A stretch of DNA of 8,202 bases from Candidatus Coatesiibacteriota bacterium (GCA_023265785.1 JAHFSL010000087.1:1-8202), one strand, 5' to 3'; numbered from the stretch's first letter, positions 1-6,871 are shown. Program-made: numbers and translations. Notes: generated by a model not told the origin, from the letters alone.

Positions 1-789
1 GCCCGTGACCTGGTCCTCCTGCGCCGGCACATCACCAAGCAGAACGGCATCATGATCCTGACCGGACCCACGGGGTCGGGAAAGTCCACGACCCTGTACA
101 GCGCCCTGGCCTCACTCAATAACCGCGAAAAGAACATCGTGACGGTGGAGGACCCCGTGGAATACCAGGTGGAGGGGGTGACCCAGCACCAGGTGAACGC
201 CGACATCAACCTGACCTTCGCGGCGATGCTCCGGTCCATCATGCGGCAGGACCCCGATGTCATCCTGATCGGCGAGATCCGGGACCTGGAGACGGCGCAG
301 ATCGCCATCCGGGCCTCCCTCACGGGCCACCTGGTGATGTCCACGCTGCACACCAACGATGCCCCCTCCGCCGTCTCCCGACTGCTGGATCTGGGGGCGG
401 ATGCGGCCCTGATCGCCTCCTCCCTGCGCTGTGTCGTGGCCCAGCGGCTCGTCCGCACGGTCTGTGCCGCCTGCAAGGAGGTGGTCCCCGTGGACCCGGC
501 CTCGATGCCCTGGATTCCCGAGGAGCTCAAGGGCAAGCCGCTCACGGGCGCCCGGGGGCGGGGCTGCCGGACCTGCAATGCCACCGGGTACCGGGGACGG
601 ACGGTCATCGCCGAGGTCTTCGAGCTCAACGACGAGATTCGCGACCTGATCACGGACAAGAAGCCCGCCCCGGTGATCCGGGACGCGGCGCGCCGCACCG
701 GCATGATCTCGATCTTCGAGGACGCCGTGCTCAAGGTGCTCTCCGGCTCAACCACGCTCGCCGAGATCCTTCAGCATTCCGAGAACTGA
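1..789 (+). CDS. GspE/PilB-family secretion or pilus assembly ATPase, C-terminal part (5' truncated by window edge)
   Basis: This is the C-terminal 262 residues of a hexameric secretion ATPase that powers type IV pilus extension or type II secretion from the cytoplasmic face of the inner membrane. The frame is open from base 1, so the gene begins outside the window; the ATG at 52 is internal. In fragment numbering, the Walker A motif GPTGSGKST is at 22-30, with Lys28 at bases 82-84. The Asp box around VEDPVEY follows, then Walker B DPDVILIGEIRD at about 84-95 and the His box TGHLVMSTLHTND at about 108-120. A zinc-binding pair of CxxC motifs follows (Cys155/158 and Cys189/192), then GYRGR. The tetracysteine motif is typical of the GspE/PilB extension ATPases and is absent from PilT retraction ATPases. 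The missing N-terminal domain prevents choosing between GspE and PilB. The gene converges on the glycosyltransferase pair, with a hairpin at its stop codon. Family assignment is very secure. Confidence 0.95.
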   Translation, partial: ARDLVLLRRHITKQNGIMILTGPTGSGKSTTLYSALASLNNREKNIVTVEDPVEYQVEGVTQHQVNADINLTFAAMLRSIMRQDPDVILIGEIRDLETAQIAIRASLTGHLVMSTLHTNDAPSAVSRLLDLGADAALIASSLRCVVAQRLVRTVCAACKEVVPVDPASMPWIPEELKGKPLTGARGRGCRTCNATGYRGRTVIAEVFELNDEIRDLITDKKPAPVIRDAARRTGMISIFEDAVLKVLSGSTTLAEILQHSEN

Positions 790-811
790 CCGGCCGCGCG
801 GGCGGCCGGTC
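788..811. terminator. GC-rich hairpin between convergent gene ends, possible bidirectional terminator
   Basis: A perfect 10-bp inverted repeat (788-797 pairs with 802-811) closes a 4-base loop, GCGG. It begins inside the stop codon of the secretion ATPase gene and lies 18 bases past the stop of the convergent glycosyltransferase gene. The stem is nine G-C pairs and one A-T pair. No run of T follows on either strand, so it is not a textbook intrinsic terminator. Its position between convergent genes makes a terminator or 3'-end stabiliser the best reading. In DNA this GC-rich, some hairpins arise by chance. Confidence 0.5.
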
Positions 812-829
812 GTGGAAACGGGCGCCTCC

Positions 830-2317
830 TCAGCGCACGGTGGCAAGCACCGGCGCCAGGTAGACGACCACCCCGGGAAATTCGAACCGGACCGGCCGGC
901 CCAGGACCCGCTCCAGCACGGGCTGGAGTTCCGCAGGCGGGTCCGGGGGCATGGAAAAGCTCCCTGGACAGGAAATGAGCCAGGTGCGGCGGGCGCCGGC
1001 GACCGCGCGGGCCAGCGGCACCGGCGCGCCGAAGACCTCGCGTCCGCCGGGCGTGTCGTAGTCGCGACTGGGCAGGAGATACGCCTGGGGAACGCGGGGC
1101 AGGTACAGTCGGCACGGCAGGCAGGAATTCAGCGAAACATGTACCACGGCATCGCCGGGCGCCAGCCGACCGGACAGGAAGGTGCACACGTCGCGGAGCG
1201 GCTTCTTGGACTGGAGGAGCCCGAATCGGGGCGGGTCCCCGCGCTCATAGCGGACGAGGGACACGACCGAGGCGGTCAGGATCCCGGCCAGTGCCAGCCG
1301 GCTGGCGCCGCGCATCCGGAGTCGCGGACCGGGCGCCGCCAGCCCGGCCGCAACCAGGAGGAGAAGGGCCGCCTGGGCCCCGATCGCGTACCGGAGAATC
1401 GGATAATGGATTCCGCTGAACCGGTGCAGGGCATGGAGGAATAGAAGCGGGACGATGACGTGAACCGCGGGAAACAACCGGCGGGTGCCGAGCACCACCG
1501 CCCCGCGCCCGACCAGGAGGGCCACCAACCCGACCACCGCCCACCGGGGGCCGGGATCCAGCCCCATGCCCCCACCGCCCAGCGCCAGGGCGTCATGCAG
1601 GGTTCCGGCCAACTCTTGCAGGGGCACGTCGCGCGGGACCAACAGTTCGGCCATCTGTGACCGCCGCGCCATGAGCAGGGCCGCCGCGATCAGCGCCGCG
1701 GGGGTCGAGGCCAGCGCGAAGCCGCACCAGGCACGTCGGGCCCGCCCATCCAGCAGGACCAACGTCGCATGCGCCACGCCCCACGCCACCGCCATGTGGT
1801 GAGTTAGCGCCGCGCCCGCCAGGCAGGCAGCGTACCCGGCCCACCAGCGTGCCCGGACGCGCGGCGCGGCCGCCACGGCCGCCAGCAGGCAGGCCGCCGA
1901 ACCCGCCTCCAGCGCGAACAGGCAGGAATACATCCGGCACTCCTGCGCAAGCACCGCCTGGTAAGGCGCGAACGCCGCAAGGCCGCAGGCCAGCAGGGCC
2001 GCACCCGGTTCGAGAGTCAGCCGGGCCAGCCGGAAGACAACCAACAGCCCGGCCACCCCGGCCAGCCAGGGAAGCAGTCGTGCCGAGAATTCAGTGACGG
2101 CCCCGGTCGCGGCCAGCATCCCGTGCAGCATGACATTGAAGAGCGGCGGCTCGTAGGTGGCCCGGCCGGTCTGTTCCCACACGGCTGCGGCCGACGGGGC
2201 CAGCGCGATCCACACGCTCTGAGCCTCGTCCGACCAGAAGCTGGCCCGGTCCAGGCCGGCCAGCCGGAGGGCCGCCCCCGCACCGAACAGCGCGAGCAGG
2301 ATCCCGCGGCGGCTCAT
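830..2317 (-). CDS. GT39/PMT_2-like membrane glycosyltransferase, downstream paralogue of a tandem pair
   Basis: A 495-residue polytopic membrane protein resembling the dolichyl/polyprenyl-phosphate sugar transferases (GT39, PMT_2 and ArnT-like). These take a lipid-linked sugar and transfer it on the extracytoplasmic side of the inner membrane. The first hydrophobic segment (about 5-20) is followed by SFWSDEAQSV (27-36), holding the Asp-Glu pair expected in the first external loop. AQECRMYS (124-131) matches the QExRMY motif of the family. Many hydrophobic segments follow to about residue 352, including THHMAVAWG and HYPILRYAIG (304-313). A soluble tail (about 371-495) has KKPLRDV, GDAVVHVS, RLYLP and FPGVVVYLAPV, all shared with the upstream paralogue. 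The ATG at 2315-2317 overlaps the upstream gene's TGA as ATGA, implying translational coupling. The frame is open further upstream to 2578, but that part only shadows the neighbour. Sugar and acceptor cannot be told from sequence. Confidence 0.85.
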   Translation of the reverse strand: MSRRGILLALFGAGAALRLAGLDRASFWSDEAQSVWIALAPSAAAVWEQTGRATYEPPLFNVMLHGMLAATGAVTEFSARLLPWLAGVAGLLVVFRLARLTLEPGAALLACGLAAFAPYQAVLAQECRMYSCLFALEAGSAACLLAAVAAAPRVRARWWAGYAACLAGAALTHHMAVAWGVAHATLVLLDGRARRAWCGFALASTPAALIAAALLMARRSQMAELLVPRDVPLQELAGTLHDALALGGGGMGLDPGPRWAVVGLVALLVGRGAVVLGTRRLFPAVHVIVPLLFLHALHRFSGIHYPILRYAIGAQAALLLLVAAGLAAPGPRLRMRGASRLALAGILTASVVSLVRYERGDPPRFGLLQSKKPLRDVCTFLSGRLAPGDAVVHVSLNSCLPCRLYLPRVPQAYLLPSRDYDTPGGREVFGAPVPLARAVAGARRTWLISCPGSFSMPPDPPAELQPVLERVLGRPVRFEFPGVVVYLAPVLATVR

Positions 2318-3798
2318 CGTGCGCCGCCGCGAACCGGTGCCAGGTACACCTCCACGCCCGGGAATTCCCAGCGGATCGGTGGCCTGCACCGGCGTTCCAA
2401 CTCCGGCCCCAGCGCGGCGGGCACCGCGGGGGGGTCGGACCACAGCACCGGGGACACGACCAGCCACACCCGCCGGGCCCCGGCGACCGCAACGCCGAAG
2501 GGACGCGCCTCCCCCAGCCACCGGGTCTCCGCCGGGGTGATCGAGGGATCGGCCAGCAGGTACGGCTGGTCCGGCCATTCCGGAAGGTAGAGTCGAAAGG
2601 GGATGGCGGAGGACATCGAGACGTGCACGATGGCATCCCCCGGCCGCGCCCGGGACCGGACGAAGGCCGCCACATCACGCAGGGGCTTCTTGGCCGCCAT
2701 CAATCCCCCGCCGAAGGGCCCGCCGGCAGACATGGCGCGCAGGGACGCCCCGTTGACCGCCAGCAGGCAACCCAGCGCCGCCCAGCGCCACCGCGGCCCC
2801 AGCCGGGCGCACCCGGCCGCGCACGCCACCAGGAACAACGGCTGAGACCCGATCACGTACCGCAACTGGGGCGGCGCGACGAGCCCCATCCGGGCCAGGG
2901 CCTGCAGGACCGCGAGCGGCAGGCCGACGAGCGAAGCGAGCACCACCCGCGGCCCGGTTCGCAGGGCGGCCAGGCCTGCCAGGGCCGTGGCGGCGAAAGC
3001 CATCAGCCCGGTAAGGCGCAGGGCTCCCGCGAGCCGTGGCCCGGGGCCGGCCAGCTCGAGGGCCCGCAGGCCCAGCCCGCCCCACGGCAGGGCCGGCTCG
3101 AGCGGATGGGCAACGACCCAGCCCAGGTCCCGGGAGCGGAGCAGGGCCAGCACGATGCCGGGAACCGCTCCGGCCAGGGCCGCGAGCACCAGGCCACGCC
3201 CGGACCGTCGCGGCGGCTCCGCCATGGCCGCGACCGCATGCGCGGGAAGCGCGAACAGGAATCCGGGATGCAGACAGCCGCCCGCGGCCACGGTGACCGC
3301 GTACGCGGCGGGGCGGGACCGGGCCAGGGCCAGGAGCGCCGCCAGCCCCAGGGCCGCCAGCAGGCTGTACATCCGGCACTCCTGGCTGAAGAGCACACCG
3401 ACGGGCGACGCCGCCGCCAGGACGGCCGCGATGAACGCGCCGGCCGGATCGAGCCACCGGCGTGCGACCAGCCACGTCAGGGGTGCGACGAGGGCCCCCG
3501 CCAGCGCGGCCGGCAGGCGCGCCCACCATTCCGTGGGCGGGACCGGCAGGAGCCACCAGGCCCGCAGGCACAGGGTCCAGCCCGGCGGCTCGGGGAGGGG
3601 GAAGGGCCCGGCCACCCCCCCGGTGCGGGAGGCCAGGACGGACGCGGCCTCATCGAACCAAAAGCTCGCGGCCCCGAGATGGAACAGCCGGAGTGCCAGC
3701 CCCGCGCCCAGGAGCCCCGCAAGAACCGCCGCCTCGGGCCACCCGGCCGCCCCGGGCCCGTGCTCGTGTCCCTTCGCTGGTGCCGTTGCCCCCCGCAT
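2314..3798 (-). CDS. GT39/PMT_2-like membrane glycosyltransferase, upstream paralogue of a tandem pair
   Basis: A 494-residue polytopic membrane protein, probably an extracytoplasmic sugar transferase using a polyprenyl-phosphate sugar. A short cytoplasmic N-terminus precedes the first membrane segment (about 23-40). SFWFDEAASV (45-54) carries the Asp-Glu pair of the first external loop, and FSQECRMYS (137-145) is the family's SQExRMY signature. Further hydrophobic segments run to about 352, with QLRYVIGSQPLFLV near 311-324. The soluble tail (about 370-494) carries KKPLRDV, RPGDAIVHVSMSS, FRLYLP and EFPGVEVYLAPV. These features and the equal length show a duplication with the downstream gene. 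I chose the ATG at 3796-3798 because it leaves a natural N-terminus. An ATG at 3853-3855 would add 19 residues of low-quality sequence and overlap the divergent gene's start. The frame is open back to 4434, but that is antisense to a better gene. No normally spaced Shine-Dalgarno is visible. Confidence 0.82.
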   Translation of the reverse strand: MRGATAPAKGHEHGPGAAGWPEAAVLAGLLGAGLALRLFHLGAASFWFDEAASVLASRTGGVAGPFPLPEPPGWTLCLRAWWLLPVPPTEWWARLPAALAGALVAPLTWLVARRWLDPAGAFIAAVLAAASPVGVLFSQECRMYSLLAALGLAALLALARSRPAAYAVTVAAGGCLHPGFLFALPAHAVAAMAEPPRRSGRGLVLAALAGAVPGIVLALLRSRDLGWVVAHPLEPALPWGGLGLRALELAGPGPRLAGALRLTGLMAFAATALAGLAALRTGPRVVLASLVGLPLAVLQALARMGLVAPPQLRYVIGSQPLFLVACAAGCARLGPRWRWAALGCLLAVNGASLRAMSAGGPFGGGLMAAKKPLRDVAAFVRSRARPGDAIVHVSMSSAIPFRLYLPEWPDQPYLLADPSITPAETRWLGEARPFGVAVAGARRVWLVVSPVLWSDPPAVPAALGPELERRCRPPIRWEFPGVEVYLAPVRGGAR

Positions 3799-3804
3799 GC
3801 TCCC

Positions 3805-3813
3805 ATTCTGGCA
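3805..3813 (-). promoter_or_regulatory. Candidate extended -10 element for the glycosyltransferase pair
   Basis: On the minus strand this reads TGC then CAGAAT, an extended -10 (TGn) with a hexamer matching TATAAT at four of six positions. Exactly six bases separate the hexamer from the ATG at 3798, the spacing expected if transcription begins at the start codon. No -35 box is visible. It is AT-richer than its surroundings, but the match is weak on its own. Confidence 0.3.
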
Positions 3814-3841
3814 GGTCGCCGCCGCAGCCTCCCGTTCCGCG

Positions 3842-3847
3842 TAGCAT
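3842..3847 (+). promoter_or_regulatory. Candidate -10 hexamer for the exported-protein gene
   Basis: TAGCAT matches TATAAT at four positions, including the first two bases and the final T. It ends six bases before the ATG at 3854, which would place the transcript start at or next to the start codon. There is no TGn extension and no -35 box. The first three bases are also the in-frame TAG that fixes the start of the gene. Confidence 0.22.
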
Positions 3848-3853
3848 GGGGAC

Positions 3854-4927
3854 ATGCCGTGGCTGGCGCTCCTCCTCCTGCACGCCCACCCGGCGGCGGC
3901 CGCCGACCCGGGAATGCCAGCCACCCGCGTGCCCACGGTCCGGCGGCTGGACACCGCCCTCCCCGTGGACCGCCTGCGGGTCACCGTGTCAGGCGGCGCC
4001 ACCGGATTCAACGCGGTGGGCCATGTCCTCATCGGATGGTACGACACCCGACGCCGGGAGGACGCACTCCTCGAGTGCACAGCCGACGGGGCCACCGTCT
4101 GGGCCTGCCGGCTGTCGCCCGGCGGCCGGATGACGGCGTTTGCGCGGCTGGGTGACGGCACCACGGCCGTCGCGCTGGCAGAGGATGGCCGCGATCCCGT
4201 GGTGGTGCGGCTCACCCCTGGCGGCCGGCAGGCCGGGGGCTTCCGGCTGGCGTTCCGCCGGGCACGCGACCGCCAGCCCGTGGCGGCCCTCGCACCGCTG
4301 GGCGCGGGGGCCCTGCTCGCGGCGACCGCCGGTTGGGCCGGAGCGGTTTCCCCGGCCGACCGCGTAACGCAGGCCCTTCTCCTCCCCCGCCTGCGCGCCG
4401 CCTGGCCCGTCCGGGATGGGCGCTGGCTCACCACCCTGGCCGACCCGCCCGGGTTCGCCGTCTGGGATGGGACCGCGGTCGTGCCGATCCCGCTGGACGC
4501 TTTGTGCCATGTCTGGGAGGCGGCCCGGGCCGAGGAGATCGCCCCAGGCCGCTACCGGTTCACCGGGTGCTTCTGCCAGACCGTCGAGCCGACCGTGGCC
4601 GGCCGCCCCATTGTCCGAAAGACCCTGGAGGTGGTGGAGACCGATCCGGCGTGGACCCTCCAGTGGACCTTCGCCTCCCCCCAGGCCCTCCGCGTCGATG
4701 AGTTCGGCACGGAGCGGTGCGCCACGTTTACCCGCCAGGTCATCTCGCTGACCGGTGGGCGTCGGCTCCTCCTGGACGGCTCCCCGGGGGCCTGCCATGC
4801 CATTGAACTGCTCCCCGACGGGACTCGCGGCCGGGTTTGGATGGCGGCCGAGGCCGGTGCCCCCCGCGGCATGTTCGGAGAGACCGCCTGCCCCCTCCTT
4901 GGGGCGCAGGTGTTAGAATCCCGGTAA
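3854..4927 (+). CDS. Unrecognised exported protein with repeated beta-strand-like segments
   Basis: A 357-residue protein I cannot assign to a family. The N-terminus MPWLALLLLHAHPAAAADPG looks like a signal peptide with likely cleavage near residue 17, although it lacks the usual positive charge before the hydrophobic core. The start is fixed: an in-frame TAG lies at 3842-3844 and no other start codon lies between. Short alternating hydrophobic segments with DG turns recur, for example DGATVWACRLSPGGR (78-92) and DGRDPVVVRLTPGGR (111-125). This suggests a beta-propeller or beta-sandwich fold; that is inference. It has eight cysteines (75, 85, 218, 239, 241, 289, 314, 346), including a CFC, consistent with disulfides in an exported protein. 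Its third codon position is strongly GC-biased, supporting a real gene. It diverges from the glycosyltransferase pair across 55 bases and lies four bases ahead of the DUF2203 gene. Function unknown. Confidence 0.75.
   Translation: MPWLALLLLHAHPAAAADPGMPATRVPTVRRLDTALPVDRLRVTVSGGATGFNAVGHVLIGWYDTRRREDALLECTADGATVWACRLSPGGRMTAFARLGDGTTAVALAEDGRDPVVVRLTPGGRQAGGFRLAFRRARDRQPVAALAPLGAGALLAATAGWAGAVSPADRVTQALLLPRLRAAWPVRDGRWLTTLADPPGFAVWDGTAVVPIPLDALCHVWEAARAEEIAPGRYRFTGCFCQTVEPTVAGRPIVRKTLEVVETDPAWTLQWTFASPQALRVDEFGTERCATFTRQVISLTGGRRLLLDGSPGACHAIELLPDGTRGRVWMAAEAGAPRGMFGETACPLLGAQVLESR
4911..4919 (+). promoter_or_regulatory. Candidate extended -10 promoter for the DUF2203 gene
   Basis: TGTTAGAAT has the TGn extension plus TAGAAT, five of six matches to TATAAT. 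It lies in the last codons of the upstream gene and ends 12 bases before the GTG at 4932. A transcript starting about seven bases past the hexamer would have a leader of roughly six bases. No convincing -35 sits at 16-18 bases upstream, as is common for extended -10 promoters. It is the best promoter-like match I found in the window. Confidence 0.4.
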
Positions 4928-4931
4928 TCCC

Positions 4932-5345
4932 GTGTCCCTCCAGCCGCCACTCAAAGTGTTCACCGTGGAGGACGCCAACCGGCTCCTGCCGGCCGTCCGC
5001 GCGCGATTGATTGAACTGCGGGCCACCCACCGTGAGATCCTCGCGCTGGAAACGAAGGTGGACATCGAGGAAATGACCGGCGGCGGGGGCACGCCTTCGG
5101 CCCACACCGTGGCCCGGATGGAGGAGATCAACGAGACCATCCACGTGCGGATCGAGACCTACCGCGAGCAGGTCGAGGAATTCGCCACGCTGGGATGTGA
5201 ACTCAAGGACCTGGAGCAGGGCCTTGTGGACTTCTACGCCCGGCTGAACGGCCAACTGGTCTACCTCTGCTGGCGCGAGGGTGAGGACGAGATCCGGTTC
5301 TGGCACCCGCTTGAGGGCGGGTTCGGCGCGAGAGAGGCCTTGTAG
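4932..5345 (+). CDS. DUF2203 family protein
   Basis: A 137-residue cytoplasmic protein of the DUF2203 family, whose function is not known. The N-terminal FTVEDANRLLPAVRARL (10-26) and the C-terminal LKDLEQGLVDF (91-101), YLCWREGEDEIRFWH (111-125) and LEGGFGAREAL (127-137) are the two conserved family blocks. A charged, probably helical middle (about 27-87) lies between them. The start is GTG at 4932, since an in-frame TAG at 4914-4916 bars anything longer. A second GTG at 4956 would begin just before the first conserved block and cannot be excluded. No Shine-Dalgarno precedes either. The gene follows the exported-protein gene after four bases, so it may be co-transcribed with it, read from its own -10 element at 4911-4919, or both. 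Its TAG stop is one base from the stop of the convergent rimI. Confidence 0.9.
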   Translation: MSLQPPLKVFTVEDANRLLPAVRARLIELRATHREILALETKVDIEEMTGGGGTPSAHTVARMEEINETIHVRIETYREQVEEFATLGCELKDLEQGLVDFYARLNGQLVYLCWREGEDEIRFWHPLEGGFGAREAL

Positions 5346-5346
5346 C

Positions 5347-5784
5347 CTACAAGTCCTTCCAATAAATCATCGCATCCTCGCCGTTGGCGTAGTAGCGGGT
5401 GCGGGCGCCCTCCGCACGGAATCCCGCGGCCTCGTAGAGCGCCCGGGCCCCGGCATTGGCCCGCCGCACCTCCAGCGTCGCGCGCCGGCATCCCCGGACG
5501 ACCGAAGCCGCCAACAGGCCGTCCAGCAGGCGGCGGCCCCAGCCCCGGCGGCGATGGCCGGCGGCGACCGCGAGGTTCAGGAGGTGATACTCACCGGACA
5601 CCACCCAGCCGCCTCCATACCCCGCCACGGTCCCGCCCTCCCGGAGCACCAGCCACAGGCTCTGGGGGGCGAGCAATTCGTGCTCGAACGCCGCCCGGCT
5701 CCACGGGTCGAGCCCCGCAAAGGCCTGGGCCTCGATGGCCAGAATGCCCTCCAGATCCGCGTGGGCCAGGGCGGCCGTCTCCAT
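5347..5784 (-). CDS. rimI: RimI-type GNAT N-acetyltransferase
   Basis: A 145-residue single-domain GNAT acetyltransferase of the RimI family, which acetylates protein N-termini (ribosomal protein S18 in Escherichia coli) using acetyl-CoA. The length is close to the 148 residues of the E. coli protein. The acetyl-CoA pyrophosphate-binding loop is RRRGWG (78-83), following NLAVAAGH. LEVRRANAGARALYEAAGF (104-122) is the highly conserved second half. By alignment with E. coli RimI, Glu105 would be the general base and Tyr117 the general acid. The RimI-typical ending YYANGEDAMIYWKDL is intact. Its ATG shares one base with the tsaB stop (TGATG), so translation is probably coupled. This tsaB-rimI order is common in bacteria, where rimI gene products may also act on partners other than S18. 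The stop lies one base from the convergent DUF2203 gene. Confidence 0.93.
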   Translation of the reverse strand: METAALAHADLEGILAIEAQAFAGLDPWSRAAFEHELLAPQSLWLVLREGGTVAGYGGGWVVSGEYHLLNLAVAAGHRRRGWGRRLLDGLLAASVVRGCRRATLEVRRANAGARALYEAAGFRAEGARTRYYANGEDAMIYWKDL

Positions 5785-6446
5785 CAGCGGCCCCGGGCCC
5801 GGCGGAGTTCCTCCGCCTGCGGGCGCCGCAGGTACAGCGGCACCAGCCGGTCGGGGTCATCGCGGCGGCCGGCCAGGATCCGCATCGCGCCCAACGCCGC
5901 CACGGCGGCCGCCGACGGGACCTCCGTCATGCGGCGCGCATCCGCCGGCACCCGGGACGCGGCCACCGCGGCCTCCAGGATCCAGGGGCCGCCCGCGGGC
6001 CGCGGTCCCGTGGGTCCGGACCGGAACCGCGCCGCGTACACCTGGCCCCGTCCCGCATCCCGGGTGGCGAGGATCTCCCGGAAATCCAGGTTCTCCGCTT
6101 CCAGGGCCATCGCCGCCAGCGTCGGAACGCCCGCCAGCGGAAGACTCCCGAAGACCGCCAGGACCTTGGCCGCCGCCAGCCCCACCCGCAACCCGGTGAA
6201 GGAGCCGGGCCCGATCGAAACCGCCACCCCGTCGAGGTCCCGCAGCCCGACGCGCGCGGCGCGGAGGACGGCCTCCAGCAGGCCGTGCACGGTTTCCGCA
6301 TGCCGGCCCGCCTCGGGGGCCGCCACGCGCATGGTGAGACGCCCCCTGACGAGCGCCACCGCTGCCGACGGCGGGCGATCCGCGAGCGCCAGGAGGGCGA
6401 CGCCGCACGCCGGCCCGGACGTCTCCAAGGCCAGGATCCGGATCAT
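5784..6446 (-). CDS. tsaB: TsaB, tRNA t6A37 biosynthesis subunit
   Basis: A 220-residue ASKHA-fold protein that pairs with TsaD and TsaE to transfer threonylcarbamoyl to A37 of ANN-decoding tRNAs. TsaB is the non-catalytic scaffold that dimerises with TsaD. Family marks are ILALETSGPACGVAL (4-18), AGRHAETVHGLLEAVL (46-61), VAVSIGPGSFTGLRVGLAAAK (74-94), the most diagnostic, and ATRDAGRGQVYAARF (127-141). The ending near LVPLYLRRPQAEE is also typical, and the length is normal for the family. The start is ATG at 6444-6446, overlapping the tsaE TGA as ATGA. A longer open frame to 6770 only adds arginine/proline-rich sequence antisense to nothing and overlapping tsaE, so it was not used. No Shine-Dalgarno is visible; reinitiation after tsaE is likely. 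tsaD is not in the window. Confidence 0.95.
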   Translation of the reverse strand: MIRILALETSGPACGVALLALADRPPSAAVALVRGRLTMRVAAPEAGRHAETVHGLLEAVLRAARVGLRDLDGVAVSIGPGSFTGLRVGLAAAKVLAVFGSLPLAGVPTLAAMALEAENLDFREILATRDAGRGQVYAARFRSGPTGPRPAGGPWILEAAVAASRVPADARRMTEVPSAAAVAALGAMRILAGRRDDPDRLVPLYLRRPQAEELRRARGR

Positions 6447-6871
6447 CCGCGGATCGTCACGCGCCGGCGGGTGGGCCCCAGCCGGTTGATGCGGACCCGA
6501 ATCGCGTTCGGGGGCGCAAACGTCCGGTCGCGTTCCGGCCATTCCACGAACACCACCCGGCGGCCGTCCAGGTATTCCTCCAGTCCTCGGTCGGCCGCCG
6601 GGACCGCCAACCGGTAGAAGTCCAGGTGGGCCACCGGCACCCGGCCCCGGTACTCGTGGGCGAGGGTGAAGGTGGGCGAGAGGACCGGGGCCCGCACGCC
6701 CAGGGCCCGGCAGGCGCCGCGGACGAACGCGGTCTTGCCGGCGCCCAGCGGACCCGACAGCAGGACGCACGCGCCCGGAGCCAGCGTCCGGCCGAGCCGC
6801 GCCCCCGCCGCCGCGGTCGCACGGACCGTCCGCGTGACGACCGTGCGCGCCGGGCGGGCGCTACCGTTCAA
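6443..6871 (-). CDS. tsaE: TsaE, ATPase of the tRNA t6A37 threonylcarbamoyl transferase complex
   Basis: A 142-residue P-loop ATPase that activates or resets the TsaB-TsaD complex during t6A synthesis. The Walker A motif GPLGAGKT is at 40-47. LSPTFTL (64-70), VAHLDFYRL (80-88) and VVFVEWPER (106-114) are the conserved TsaE signatures, in the right order, and the length is normal. The only available start is TTG at 6869-6871. Bases 6869-6871 read CAA on the plus strand, so it is not an ATG, and I see no ATG or GTG in frame before the P-loop. This start lies inside the last codons of ptsI, giving an 11-base overlap. The rare start codon and overlap suggest that tsaE translation depends on ribosomes arriving from ptsI and may be kept low. 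It overlaps tsaB by four bases at its other end. Confidence 0.94.
   Translation of the reverse strand: MNGSARPARTVVTRTVRATAAAGARLGRTLAPGACVLLSGPLGAGKTAFVRGACRALGVRAPVLSPTFTLAHEYRGRVPVAHLDFYRLAVPAADRGLEEYLDGRRVVFVEWPERDRTFAPPNAIRVRINRLGPTRRRVTIRG

Noticed and set aside
2318..2578. 87-residue extension of the downstream transferase
   Set aside because: It overlaps the coding end of the upstream paralogue in another frame and is low-complexity. The ATG at 2317 gives an ATGA overlap and aligns with the paralogue's N-terminus.
2623..4155. 510-residue plus-strand open frame across the transferase genes
   Set aside because: It is rich in Gly, Pro, Gln and Arg with no domain logic, and lies antisense to a gene with clear family motifs. 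Long antisense frames are expected at this GC content.
3799..4434. N-terminal extension of the upstream transferase to 4434
   Set aside because: The added sequence is Arg/Pro/Ser-rich, antisense to the exported-protein gene, and lacks any transferase feature. The first membrane segment begins naturally after 3798.
5281..6489. 402-residue plus-strand open frame across rimI and tsaB
   Set aside because: It is low-complexity Arg/Ala/Pro sequence antisense to two genes with intact family motifs.
6447..6770. 108-residue extension of TsaB
   Set aside because: It lies inside tsaE in another frame. TsaB proteins begin at the ILALETS segment.
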